A stretch of DNA of 64,000 nucleotides. It comes from Lysobacter sp. cf310. Its GTDB lineage: Bacteria > Pseudomonadota > Gammaproteobacteria > Xanthomonadales > Xanthomonadaceae. The stretch is from positions 369,215 to 433,214 of the forward strand of contig NZ_FOSS01000003.1 of NCBI RefSeq assembly GCF_900114355.1, read 5' to 3'. Under the pieces are notes generated by a model. It was not told where the DNA came from and ran no database searches. It saw nothing but the letters and a program-made list of their open reading frames with translations. The position numbers and the translations under genes were made by a program. The stretch's first letter is position 1. Each line of letters begins with the position of its first letter. Of this stretch, positions 42,075-50,463 are shown piece by piece.

Positions 42075-42164
42075 GCAGGCGCTCGAGGGGACCGGTAGCG
42101 GATGCTGTTCGAGCGGGCCGGCCGGCGCAAGTTACGTTTGTCATGCCCCGGCGCGCGGCGGCGC

Positions 42165-42194
42165 AAAAAAAACGGGCCGGCTAGGCCGGCCCGT
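42165..42194 (-). terminator. Intrinsic terminator of the glycine-zipper gene
   Basis: ACGGGCCGGCC - TA - GGCCGGCCCGT-type stem and eight T on the minus strand (seen as AAAAAAAA at 42165-42172), 24 bases past the stop of the gene at 42218. Confidence 0.85.
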
Positions 42195-42217
42195 CCTTCG
42201 AGACAGCGATCGCGCGA

Positions 42218-42559
42218 TCAGTCGCAGCGACGCTCGATCACGGTCTCGGTCTTGTTCTGCTGGTTTTCCTGGATCTTGCGGCCGACCACCGCGCCGCCGA
42301 CCGCGCCGGCCGCCGTGGCGATCTTCTTGCCGCTGCCGCCGCCGACCTGGTTGCCGAGCAGGCCGCCCGCGACCGCGCCCAGGGCGGTGCCGGTGATCTT
42401 GTGCTTGTCCTTCACTTCCTTGGGCCGCTGCACTTCGACGTCGTAGCAATGCGGCTGCTTCGGCTTCGGCTTGGACTTGGTTTGCGCATCGGCGGCGCCA
42501 GCGGCCAGCAGGCTGGACAGCGCCGCGGCGACGAGGATGGAGGAGAGCTTGGCGTTCAT
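42218..42559 (-). CDS. Exported glycine-zipper 2TM protein
   Basis: A 113-aa protein: signal peptide (about 1-25, ending AGAADAQ), a basic Lys/Pro linker, a glycine-zipper 2TM segment (about 55-95: GTALGAVAGGLLGNQVGG), and a C-terminal tail ending with Cys-Asp. Related to the rickettsial 17-kDa surface-antigen type; it likely sits in the outer membrane or periplasm. The only other Cys (HCYDV, about 38) could form a disulfide with the terminal one. Confidence 0.85.
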   Translation of the reverse strand: MNAKLSSILVAAALSSLLAAGAADAQTKSKPKPKQPHCYDVEVQRPKEVKDKHKITGTALGAVAGGLLGNQVGGGSGKKIATAAGAVGGAVVGRKIQENQQNKTETVIERRCD

Positions 42560-42929
42560 GGGGTCACCGGAAAGGTTGGGGAGCGTGGCGACGATGCGCC
42601 TGCGCGCGTGGGGAGCGCGTCAAGCCGCAGGGCCGTGGACGCACCCTAGCGCCGCCTGGCTGAATGCGCGCCGTTGTTTCGCGGTCGCGATGGCGGGAAT
42701 GGGCATGCGATCAAGAAATCGCCGTAGATCTCCTCCATCGAAAAAACACGAAGGGCCTGACAGCCGTCGTTTCCGACTTGGCGTTTAGGCCCGGCAAACC
42801 AGCTGCCCTTTTGCGTAGCCCCTCGATCGCTCGAAAGAACAGGCCGCGGCGATGGGACTGCGACACTTGCAACTCCTTCAAACGATGCGCGCACCGCCGC
42901 GAAGCTTGCGCACCGGGCCACATGCGCGG
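42560..42929. other. Intergenic region without a supportable gene
   Basis: 370 bp. It should contain the promoter of the glycine-zipper gene and the end of the DUF899 gene. Frames on both strands are short and lack ribosome-binding sites; no repeat seen. Confidence 0.5.
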
Positions 42930-43616
42930 CTACACGCGTGTCCACTGCGCCACCGGGCGGCCGTCGCGCCCCCACCACGAGCCTGGCTCGTCCTTGTTCG
43001 GCCAACCGGCAGGCGAATCCTCCCAGTTTTCCTGACGGCCATAGACCGTCAGGTCCAGCAACTGCAGCGTGGGCAGCATGGCCTCGATCCCGCGCCGCTG
43101 GGTCTCATAGGTTTGGAACACCTGGTCGCCGTCGCGCAGATAGCAACGCACGTCGCCTCCGTTGCGAGTAGCCAGTACCTGCGCCGAATCCGTCGTGGAA
43201 TACCACGGCGCCGGCCAGCCCATGAAGTCGCGATAGGCGGCAAGCTCGGCCCAGGGGCCGCGGCTGAATACCGCATAGCCCACGTCGCGCTCGGCCAGAT
43301 ACGCCAGCACGGCTGCATTCATCGCCGATTGGCTGTGCGTGCAACCGTCGCATTGCCGCTCGTGGGGCGCGCCGGCATGCCACATGAAGTGATACACGAT
43401 CAGCATGCGCCGACCTTCGAATACCTCGTGCAGCGGGATCGGCCCGTTCGCGCCAACGACCACGACCGGATCCATCCGCACCATGGGAAGACGCCTGCGG
43501 GCGGCGGCCAGCGCATCGCTGGCGCGCGTATGCGCTTTCTCGCGCACCAGCAGGTCGGCGCGCTCGCGCTCCCATTCGCTGCGATCGACGATGCGGGGAG
43601 TGGCCGGCTCGTTCAT
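42930..43616 (-). CDS. DUF899-type thioredoxin-fold protein
   Basis: A 228-aa soluble protein of the DUF899 (AhpC/TSA-like) family. Seen: the N-terminal ER-rich helix (RSEWERERADLLVREKAHTRASD), RRRLPMVRMD, a thioredoxin-like strand VYHFMWH, a CDGC pair (C89, C92), and a DRDVGYAVFSRGPW-like stretch. Members are presumed redox proteins, substrate unknown. It stands alone on the minus strand; start MNEPATPRIV. Confidence 0.8.
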   Translation of the reverse strand: MNEPATPRIVDRSEWERERADLLVREKAHTRASDALAAARRRLPMVRMDPVVVVGANGPIPLHEVFEGRRMLIVYHFMWHAGAPHERQCDGCTHSQSAMNAAVLAYLAERDVGYAVFSRGPWAELAAYRDFMGWPAPWYSTTDSAQVLATRNGGDVRCYLRDGDQVFQTYETQRRGIEAMLPTLQLLDLTVYGRQENWEDSPAGWPNKDEPGSWWGRDGRPVAQWTRV

Positions 43617-43863
43617 GCGGTGTCCTCCTGGAAGCCGTCAGGGCTCGTGGTCGATAGGCGCATCGTGCGCAAGATGCCCGCATCCGCAGCGGCCGCCTAT
43701 AGGCGACACGCGCGCATCGATGCCGTTGTTGCGGCCCTGAGTAGCACACGGAACCTTCGCCCGGCGTCAACGAGGGCGTTGCAGGCCGCATAGGCGGGCG
43801 TGGCCACGGCCAGCGAGCCGGGTCGCCGCCATGCCAGGGCGGCGGCCGAGGGCCGCGCCCGGT

Positions 43864-45276
43864 TTACTCGAACGAACCCACCGAGTCGTGGGCCAGGTTG
43901 TCGAAGCGGGTGTATTCGCCGAAGAACTTGAGCTTGAGCGAGCCGGTCGGGCCGGAACGCTGCTTGCCGATGATGACCTCGGCCAGACCTTTGTCCGGCG
44001 AGGTTTCCTTGTTGTAGTAATCGTCCCGGTAGATGAACACGATCACGTCGGCGTCCTGCTCGATGGCGCCGGATTCGCGCAGGTCGGCCATCACCGGGCG
44101 CTTGTCGGCGCGCTGTTCCAGCGAGCGGTTGAGCTGCGACAGCGCGATCACCGGCAGGTTGAGTTCCTTGGCCAGATGCTTGAGCGAGCGCGAGATCTCG
44201 GAGATCTCGGTGGCGCGGTTCTCGCTGTTGCCGGGCACCGACATCAGCTGCAGGTAGTCGATCACGATCAGGCCCAGGTCGTGCTCGCGCTTGAGGCGGC
44301 GCGACTTGGCGCGCAGCACGTCCGGCGACAGGCCCGGGGTATCGTCGATGAAGATCTTGGCCTCGCGCAGCTGGCGGATCGCACTGGTCACGCGGCTCCA
44401 GTCCTCGTCCTCGAGCTGGCCCGAGCGCAGGCGCTGGGCGTTGACGCGGCCGACCGAGGAGATCAGGCGCAACGCCAGCTGGCTGGCCGACATTTCCATC
44501 GAGAACACCGCCACCGCCTTCTTGCTGCGGAAGGCGGCGTACTCGGCCATATTCAGGGCCAGGGTGGTCTTACCCATGGCCGGACGCGCGGCGATGATCA
44601 GCAGGTCGGTGTTCTGCAGGCCCGCGGTCATCTCGTCGAATTCGGTGTAGCCGGTCGGCAGGCCGGTCACGCTGCCGCCGTTGGCGTAGCGCGTCTGCAG
44701 CACGTCGAAGGCTTCCGACAGCGCCTTGTTGACCGGGGTGAAATCGGTGCGGCCGCGCGCGCCGGCTTCGGCGATCGCGAACACCTCCTGCTCGGCCTTG
44801 GCCAGGATCTCGCTGCTGTCGCGGCCGTCGGGCTGGAAGCCGTCGTTGACGATGCCGGTGCCGACCTCGATCAGCTGGCGCAGCACCGCCTTGTCGCGCA
44901 CGATTTCGGCGTAGGCGGCGATGTTGGCGGCCGAGGGCGTGGTGCTGGCCAGTTCGATCAGATAGGCGCCGCCGGCGACCTGCTCGGACAGGCCCATCGA
45001 ATCGAACCATTCGCCCAGGGTCACGGCGTCGAAGGGGCGGTTCTTTTCGGCCAGCTCGCGGATCGCGCGGTAGATCAGCTGATGGTCGCGACGGTAGAAG
45101 TCGTCCTCGACCAGCTGGTCGGCGACGCGGTCGTAGGCGTCGGGCGCCAGCATCAGGCCGCCGAGCACGGCCTGCTCGGCCTCGACGGACTGCGGCGGTA
45201 CGCGCAACTGGTCGATGCGCTGCTCGGCGCGGGTCTCGAACCGCTTTTCGCCGCGGAATCCGCTTCGTGCGCTCAT
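43864..45276 (-). CDS. dnaB: Replicative DNA helicase
   Basis: A 470-aa hexameric 5'-3' helicase that unwinds DNA at the replication fork. Seen: N-terminal domain (about 20-125), linker helix, RecA-like core with Walker A RPAMGKTT (231-238), and DYLQLM, SQLNRSLEQRADKRP, DLRESGAIEQDAD motifs. The length and motifs are standard and no intein is seen. It lies downstream of rpsF-rpsR-rplI but is separated by a terminator. Confidence 0.97.
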   Translation of the reverse strand: MSARSGFRGEKRFETRAEQRIDQLRVPPQSVEAEQAVLGGLMLAPDAYDRVADQLVEDDFYRRDHQLIYRAIRELAEKNRPFDAVTLGEWFDSMGLSEQVAGGAYLIELASTTPSAANIAAYAEIVRDKAVLRQLIEVGTGIVNDGFQPDGRDSSEILAKAEQEVFAIAEAGARGRTDFTPVNKALSEAFDVLQTRYANGGSVTGLPTGYTEFDEMTAGLQNTDLLIIAARPAMGKTTLALNMAEYAAFRSKKAVAVFSMEMSASQLALRLISSVGRVNAQRLRSGQLEDEDWSRVTSAIRQLREAKIFIDDTPGLSPDVLRAKSRRLKREHDLGLIVIDYLQLMSVPGNSENRATEISEISRSLKHLAKELNLPVIALSQLNRSLEQRADKRPVMADLRESGAIEQDADVIVFIYRDDYYNKETSPDKGLAEVIIGKQRSGPTGSLKLKFFGEYTRFDNLAHDSVGSFE

Positions 45277-45521
45277 TGGTGTCGCGGTCCTCGCTGAGCG
45301 GCCGTCTTGTGCGGCCGTTGATATCGGGGTGATTCGTCGGCCCGCATAGGCCCCGGCCGGTCGGACATCCTAGAGGCGAATGCCCCGCCGGCGTTGCATA
45401 CAAGGCTGTGACGAAGCTGTGGATAAGAGGTGGGCAACTTTCCCTCTATCGCACGCTTGGATCTCATCGGCTGCGACGGTAGCCGTCGCAGCGATGCCAG
45501 GGCCTGGCGTGGGCCGGCCCG

Positions 45522-45551
45522 CAAAAACGAAGGGCGCCTCGCGGGCGCCCT
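45522..45551 (-). terminator. Intrinsic terminator of the rpsF-rpsR-rplI operon
   Basis: GGGCGCC - loop - GGCGCCC stem followed on the minus strand by TTCGTTTTTG, 27 bases beyond the rplI stop, so the ribosomal unit ends before dnaB. Confidence 0.8.
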
Positions 45552-45577
45552 ACGTTCTTACCCAACGTCGCGTCGGA

Positions 45578-46030
45578 TCAGGCGGCTTCGCCTTCAATCA
45601 CGACCTTGACGGTGACTTCGACGTCCGCGTGCAGGTGCAGCAGGATGTCGTATTCGCCGGTGCGACGCAGCGGGCCTTCGCCCATGATCACTTCCGACTT
45701 CTCGACCGGGTGGCCGTGCTTGGTCAGGGCCTCGGCGATGTCGCGCGGGGTGACCGAACCGTATAGCTTGCCTTCGGTGGAGGCGTTGGCGTGGATCGTC
45801 ACCGAGACGTCCTCAAGCTTGGCCTTGCGGCCTTCGGCGCCGTCGAGCAGCGACTTGGCCTTGGCTTCGTAGTCGGCGCGCTTGGCTTCGAACTCGGCCA
45901 GGTTGGCGGCGGTGGCCGGCACGGCCTTGCCCTGCGGGACCAGGAAGTTGCGGCCGTAGCCCGGCTTCACGTTGACCTTGTCGCCGAGGTTGCCGAGGTT
46001 GGTGACTTTCTGCAGGAGGATCAGTTGCAT
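45578..46030 (-). CDS. rplI: Ribosomal protein L9
   Basis: A 150-aa 50S protein. Seen: the N-terminal [36 protein letters not shown] signature region, a helical linker and the C-terminal domain with TPRDIAEAL. Standard length. Third gene of the ribosomal operon; unusually 166 bp separate it from rpsR and this gap holds a palindromic repeat. Confidence 0.97.
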   Translation of the reverse strand: MQLILLQKVTNLGNLGDKVNVKPGYGRNFLVPQGKAVPATAANLAEFEAKRADYEAKAKSLLDGAEGRKAKLEDVSVTIHANASTEGKLYGSVTPRDIAEALTKHGHPVEKSEVIMGEGPLRRTGEYDILLHLHADVEVTVKVVIEGEAA

Positions 46031-46118
46031 GGTGGTGCTCCGTATTCGTTAGCGGGCCTGTAGGTCCGCAGCAGAGGACGCTGTCCGAAAAGGCTTTGTG
46101 CGGGTTCGGGCGCTGTCG

Positions 46119-46160
46119 CGGCCCTCACCCCTACCCTCTCCCGCTAGCGGGAGAGGGGGA
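46119..46160. repeat. Dispersed CCCTCTCCC/GGGAGAGGG palindrome, copy 2
   Basis: GCGGCCCTCACCCC then a 24-bp perfect palindrome (CCCTCTCCCGCT and its complement, 46134-46157). It sits between rpsR and rplI, inside an operon where the mRNA would form a strong hairpin. Same family as the copy at 40461. Confidence 0.88.
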
Positions 46161-46196
46161 CAAAGGGTTCGCCCGCAAGCGGGCGAACGTCTTTAC

Positions 46197-46427
46197 TTAT
46201 GCGTTGTGGTTGTCGGTGTACGGGATCAGCGCGAGGAAACGGGCGCGCTTGACGGCCGTCGACAGCTGGCGCTGGTACTTCGACTTGGTACCGGTCACGC
46301 GGCTCGGCACGATCTTGCCGGTCTCGGTGAGGTACTGACGCAGGGTGTTGAGATCCTTGTAGTCGATCTCTTTCACGCCTTCGGCGGTGAACTTGCAGAA
46401 CTTGCGGCGGCGGAAGAACTTGGACAT
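46197..46427 (-). CDS. rpsR: Ribosomal protein S18
   Basis: A 76-aa 30S protein ([18 protein letters not shown]...). Canonical length and RRRKFCKF / [23 protein letters not shown] pattern. It lies 12 bp after rpsF. It binds S6 in the 30S platform. Confidence 0.97.
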   Translation of the reverse strand: MSKFFRRRKFCKFTAEGVKEIDYKDLNTLRQYLTETGKIVPSRVTGTKSKYQRQLSTAVKRARFLALIPYTDNHNA

Positions 46428-46439
46428 GAGTGCGATCCC

Positions 46440-46868
46440 TTAGGCGGCTTCGGCGTTGTCTTCGGCGCTGTCGGCGGTGCCGACTGCGTTGTCGCTGTCG
46501 TCGTCACGACGACGGCGCTCGCCGCGCTCGGGCTTGTCGCCCTTCTCGTCCTTGAACTTCATGATCAGGGACTGTTCGGTGTCGGCCTCGTCGCGCTTCA
46601 TGACCAGGTGACGCAGCACCGCGTCGTTGAAACGGAAGCCGTCGACCAGCTCGTTGAGCACGGTCTGGGTGACTTCGATGTTGAGCAGGACGTAGTGGGC
46701 CTTGACCAGGTTCTCGATCGGGTAGGCCAGCTGACGGCGGCCCCAATCCTCGAGACGGTGGATCTTGCCTTCGCCGGCTTCGATCAGCGACTTGTAGCGC
46801 TCGATCATGGCCGGGACCTGCTCGCTCTGGTCCGGGTGGACCAGGAACACGACTTCGTAATGACGCAT
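46440..46868 (-). CDS. rpsF: Ribosomal protein S6
   Basis: A 142-aa 30S protein starting [14 protein letters not shown], the usual S6 beginning; ends with an acidic tail ([17 protein letters not shown]). It pairs with S18. First gene of the operon. The frame is open further upstream, but the Arg/Pro-rich lead is not S6. A possible promoter lies at 46995-47024. Confidence 0.96.
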   Translation of the reverse strand: MRHYEVVFLVHPDQSEQVPAMIERYKSLIEAGEGKIHRLEDWGRRQLAYPIENLVKAHYVLLNIEVTQTVLNELVDGFRFNDAVLRHLVMKRDEADTEQSLIMKFKDEKGDKPERGERRRRDDDSDNAVGTADSAEDNAEAA

Positions 46869-46994
46869 CGTTGTTTCCTTGTGGGTGTCGGCCCGTCTGC
46901 CGGGCCGGTTCAGCCCCCCGCCACCGGGCGTAGCGACGCCGGGCGCGGTAGGGCAAGGGTCCTGCGACGGCACGGGGCCTCGCGGGAGCCGGAA

Positions 46995-47024
46995 ATTATG
47001 GCAGGGTCAAGGGCTTAGGTGCAA
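46995..47024 (-). promoter_or_regulatory. Putative promoter of rpsF
   Basis: Minus strand: TTGCAC (47024-47019), 18-base spacer, CATAAT (47000-46995), about 127 bases before the rpsF start. Best-looking sigma-70 match in the gap. Confidence 0.45.
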
Positions 47025-47130
47025 ATCGGGGGTTGGGGAGGCGCCGGCTGGGGCCGAATGGGGCTGGGGACGCGGGTTTGGGGCCCGATCGGCTCTGGTG
47101 GGGACCTGCGCGCGCCCTCGCGGGGGCGCG

Positions 47131-47282
47131 GTCGCGGCTTGCGCCGCTCCTACAGGGGGCGGATGGGGCTTGCGCGGCATGTCGGGGGCGCGCGGTCGCG
47201 GCTTGCGCCGCTCCTACAGGGGGTCGGACGGGGCTTGCGCGGCATGTCGGGGGGGCGCGGTCGCGGCTTGCGCCGCTCCTAC
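47131..47282 (-). repeat. Three REP palindromes spaced 64-65 bp
   Basis: GTAG-type palindromes with the same core as the type-A copies (starts 47131, 47195, 47260), joined by a repeated spacer GGGCTTGCGCGGCATGTCGG. They lie past the end of the RND cluster and before rpsF. Confidence 0.85.
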
Positions 47283-47342
47283 CCCGGAGCATCGGGCCCG
47301 CCCTGCCCCGGGCCCGCCGTTGGGCGGACCCGGGACCGGGGC

Positions 47343-50300
47343 TCACTCGGCGTGCAGGGCCGCGACTGACGCGGCCGGCAGCGCCGGGTCGCCCGATTTG
47401 CCGCGCGCGCGGCGGACCGCGCGGGCGCTGCCGTTACGCAGGTCGTCGAGGATGGCGTAGATGGTCGGCAGGAACAGCAGGCTGACCAGGGTCGAGAATG
47501 CCAGGCCGCCGGCGATCGCGCGCGCCATCGGGTAATACGCCGGCATGTCGTTGCTGCCGCTGGTCGACAGCGCGATCGGCACCATCGCCAGGATCGCCGT
47601 GCCCATGGTCATCAGAATCGGCCGCAGACGTTCGCGGCTGCCCTCGACCAGGGCCTCGGTGCGCGACAGGCCGCGTCGGCGCAGGTTGTTGATGTGCTCG
47701 ATCATGACGATGCCGTTGTTCACCACCACGCCCATCAGCACCAGGATGCCGATGAAGGACATGATGCCGAAGGTGGTACCGGTGATCCAGAACAGCCAGA
47801 ACACGCCGAACACCGAGAACAGCACGCCGCTCATGATCGCTGCCGGAAACAGCAGCGACTCGAACACCGCCGCCATCACCACGTAGATCATGATCAGGGC
47901 CAGGACCAGGTTGAACACCATCTGCCCCATCGCGTCGTCCTCGTCCTCGAACGCGCCGCCCTCGAACGAGTAGCTGTAGCCGGCCGGGAACGACACCGCC
48001 TTGAGGGTGTCCTCCATCGCCTTGCGCGCATCCGGCACGGTGGCCTTGTCGGCCAGGTTGGCCTGGATGGTCAGGGTGGTCTGACGGTTGGCGCGCCGGA
48101 TCTCGGTCGCGGCAGGACGCACGCTCACGTCGACCATGCTCAGCAGCGGCACGGTGCGGCCGTCGGGCGCGCGCACGGTGAACGAGGCGATGTCCTCGAC
48201 GCCGTAGTTCTCGGCGCCGGCGAAACGCACCCACACCGGCACTTCGGTCTCGCCGCGACGGAACTCGCGCAGCGGCGCGCCGCGCAGGGCCAGGCCGACG
48301 AAGCGCGAGACTTCCTGGGCGCTGAAGCCGAACGAGGCCGCGCGCTCGCGATCCACGCGCACCGCCAGCTCGCTGTTCTGATCGCCGGCATCGACGCGTA
48401 CGTCGCGCAGTTCCTTGCGCTTGGCCAGGATCGGCACGATGTCCTTGGCCACTTCGGCCAGGGTCTGGGTCGAATCGCCGACCAGTTGCACCTGCACGTT
48501 CTTGCCGGGCTGGCCGCCACCGCCACCGGGACCGCCCTGGTCGCCGATGCCGATGTCGGCGCGCGCCGACTTCGGCAGCGCCTTGCTGATCGCGTCCACC
48601 AGCGGCTTGGTCGCGCTGGCCTCCTTGGTGTCGAAGGTGATGCGGGTGCCCGCGCCGCCGACTTCGCTGTAGTAGGAGTAGACCTGGGTGATGTGGTAAC
48701 GCTTGCGGTTGGCGTCGAGGAATTTCTCCACCCGCAGCACTTCCTCCGACATCTGTTCCTTGGTGTAGCTGCCCTTCCATTGGTAGAAGACGTTGACTTC
48801 GCCGCCCTCGTCGCCGCCGAACATGTCGAACTTGGTCATCTTCATCGGGATCACGCTGACCGCGACGATCAGCACGATGCCCAGCACGCTCCAGCCGCGA
48901 TGGGCCAGGGTCCAGCGCAGGAAGCGCGCGTAGCGGGTCTGCAGGCGCGGGATCAGGCCGGTCGTGTTGTTGACCGTGGGCGGGGTCTTCAGGCGCGCCG
49001 AGATCATCGGGATCAGGCTGACCGCGACCAGCCACGAAGCCAGCAGCGACACCGAGATCGTGATCGCGATCTGGGCCATGTAGATGCTGAGGAAGTTGCG
49101 CTCGCCGAACAGGTTGGGCAGGAACACGATGCAGTGGCACAGCGTGCCCGCCGACAGCGCGATGGCGACGTGGCGGGTGCCCAGGATCGAGGCCAGTCGC
49201 GGTTGCCCGGGCATCTTCTCGCGTTCCTGGTAGATGCTCTCCACCACCACCACGGCGTTGTCGACCAGCATGCCGACCGCCAGCAGCAGGCCCATCATCG
49301 ACAGGATGTTGAGGGTGACGCCGGCGAAGTACATGAAGCCCAGGGTCATCACGAAGCAGATCGGGATGGCCAGGGTCACCATCAGCGTCGACGGCCAGTG
49401 GCGCAGGAAGAAGAACAGCACCGCGATCGACAGCAGCAGGCCGATGCCGCCGGCCTCGGCCAGGTCCAGCAGCGAGGTGGTGACGTTCTCGCCCTGGTTC
49501 TCGATGATCTTGATCTGCACGCCGCGCAGCGAGGGTTCCTTGCGGATGTCCTCGACTTCCTGCAGGGCCAGCCGCGAGACCTCCACCAGGTTGGCGTTGC
49601 GCTCCTTGAAGATGTCCAGGCCCACCGCCGGACGGCCGTCGAGACGACGGCCGTAGTCCATGCGTGCCGGCTTCATGCGCACGTCGGCGATATCGCCCAG
49701 ACGCGTGCCGTTGCCGCCGATCACCAGATCGCGCAATTGCTGCAGGTCGGTGACCTCGCCCACCGGCTGCACGCGCAGGCGCTGGCCGCCGTCGTCGATC
49801 TGCCCGGCCGAGACCGAGAAGTTCACCGCCTGCAGGCGCGTGGTCAGATCGTTGAGGCTGAGGTTGTGCGCGGTCAGGCGATCAGGCTGGATCGCGATCT
49901 CGACTTCGTTCGGCGGCGCGCCCGAGACCTCGACCCGGGCCACGCCGGGCAAGCGCTCGATGCGGCGCTTGAACTCGCGGTCGATCAGGTCGTAGGCGCC
50001 AGTGAGGTCGGTGTCGCCGGCCAGACGCACGCGCAGCACCGGCTGGTCGGTGGTGGAGAACTTGAGCACGAAATAGCGCTGCAAGTCGTCCGGCAGATCG
50101 GAGCGGATCGCGTCGATGCGCTCGCGCGCCTCGGACGCGGCGATCGCCACATCGCGGTCCCAGTTGGAGAACTGGATGAAGATGTTGGCGCCGTCCGCGC
50201 GCGCGCTGGCGTCCATGCGCTTGATGCCGGTCATGGTCGACAGCGATTCCTCGACCGGACGCAGCACCGTGCGCTCGACCTCTTCCGGGGTCGAGCCGCT

Positions 50301-50453
50301 GTACGGCATCTGCACGAAGATGAAGGGCGGCGAGACCTCGGGGAAGGCTTCCAGCGGCAGCCTGATCGCGGCGATCAGGCCGACCACGAACAGCGATACG
50401 AACAGCATCACCGTGGTGACGGGACGCTTGATGCTGAGCTCGGCGATGCTCAT
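47343..50453 (-). CDS. RND efflux permease (second permease of the cluster)
   Basis: A 1036-aa inner-membrane RND transporter of the HAE family, 12 membrane helices with two large periplasmic loops. Seen: IAELSIKRPVTTVMLF start, GSTPEEVE, and TM4 with GMLVDNAVVVVES, where the proton-relay pair reads D398-N399 instead of the DD of AcrB. It starts 10 bp after the stop of the first permease. Together with that permease and the adaptor it would form a heteromeric tripartite pump. No outer-membrane factor gene is present here; TolC from elsewhere is expected. Substrates are not known. Confidence 0.9.
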   Translation of the reverse strand: MSIAELSIKRPVTTVMLFVSLFVVGLIAAIRLPLEAFPEVSPPFIFVQMPYSGSTPEEVERTVLRPVEESLSTMTGIKRMDASARADGANIFIQFSNWDRDVAIAASEARERIDAIRSDLPDDLQRYFVLKFSTTDQPVLRVRLAGDTDLTGAYDLIDREFKRRIERLPGVARVEVSGAPPNEVEIAIQPDRLTAHNLSLNDLTTRLQAVNFSVSAGQIDDGGQRLRVQPVGEVTDLQQLRDLVIGGNGTRLGDIADVRMKPARMDYGRRLDGRPAVGLDIFKERNANLVEVSRLALQEVEDIRKEPSLRGVQIKIIENQGENVTTSLLDLAEAGGIGLLLSIAVLFFFLRHWPSTLMVTLAIPICFVMTLGFMYFAGVTLNILSMMGLLLAVGMLVDNAVVVVESIYQEREKMPGQPRLASILGTRHVAIALSAGTLCHCIVFLPNLFGERNFLSIYMAQIAITISVSLLASWLVAVSLIPMISARLKTPPTVNNTTGLIPRLQTRYARFLRWTLAHRGWSVLGIVLIVAVSVIPMKMTKFDMFGGDEGGEVNVFYQWKGSYTKEQMSEEVLRVEKFLDANRKRYHITQVYSYYSEVGGAGTRITFDTKEASATKPLVDAISKALPKSARADIGIGDQGGPGGGGGQPGKNVQVQLVGDSTQTLAEVAKDIVPILAKRKELRDVRVDAGDQNSELAVRVDRERAASFGFSAQEVSRFVGLALRGAPLREFRRGETEVPVWVRFAGAENYGVEDIASFTVRAPDGRTVPLLSMVDVSVRPAATEIRRANRQTTLTIQANLADKATVPDARKAMEDTLKAVSFPAGYSYSFEGGAFEDEDDAMGQMVFNLVLALIMIYVVMAAVFESLLFPAAIMSGVLFSVFGVFWLFWITGTTFGIMSFIGILVLMGVVVNNGIVMIEHINNLRRRGLSRTEALVEGSRERLRPILMTMGTAILAMVPIALSTSGSNDMPAYYPMARAIAGGLAFSTLVSLLFLPTIYAILDDLRNGSARAVRRARGKSGDPALPAASVAALHAE

Positions 50454-50463
50454 CGGGCGCTCC

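Larger units (their letters stand above)
46869..47342. other. Upstream region of rpsF with three REP copies
   Basis: About 470 bp between rpsF and the RND permease gene (both minus). It contains the putative rpsF promoter and three REP palindromes (47131-47282). Open frames here are periodic REP shadows. Confidence 0.6.
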
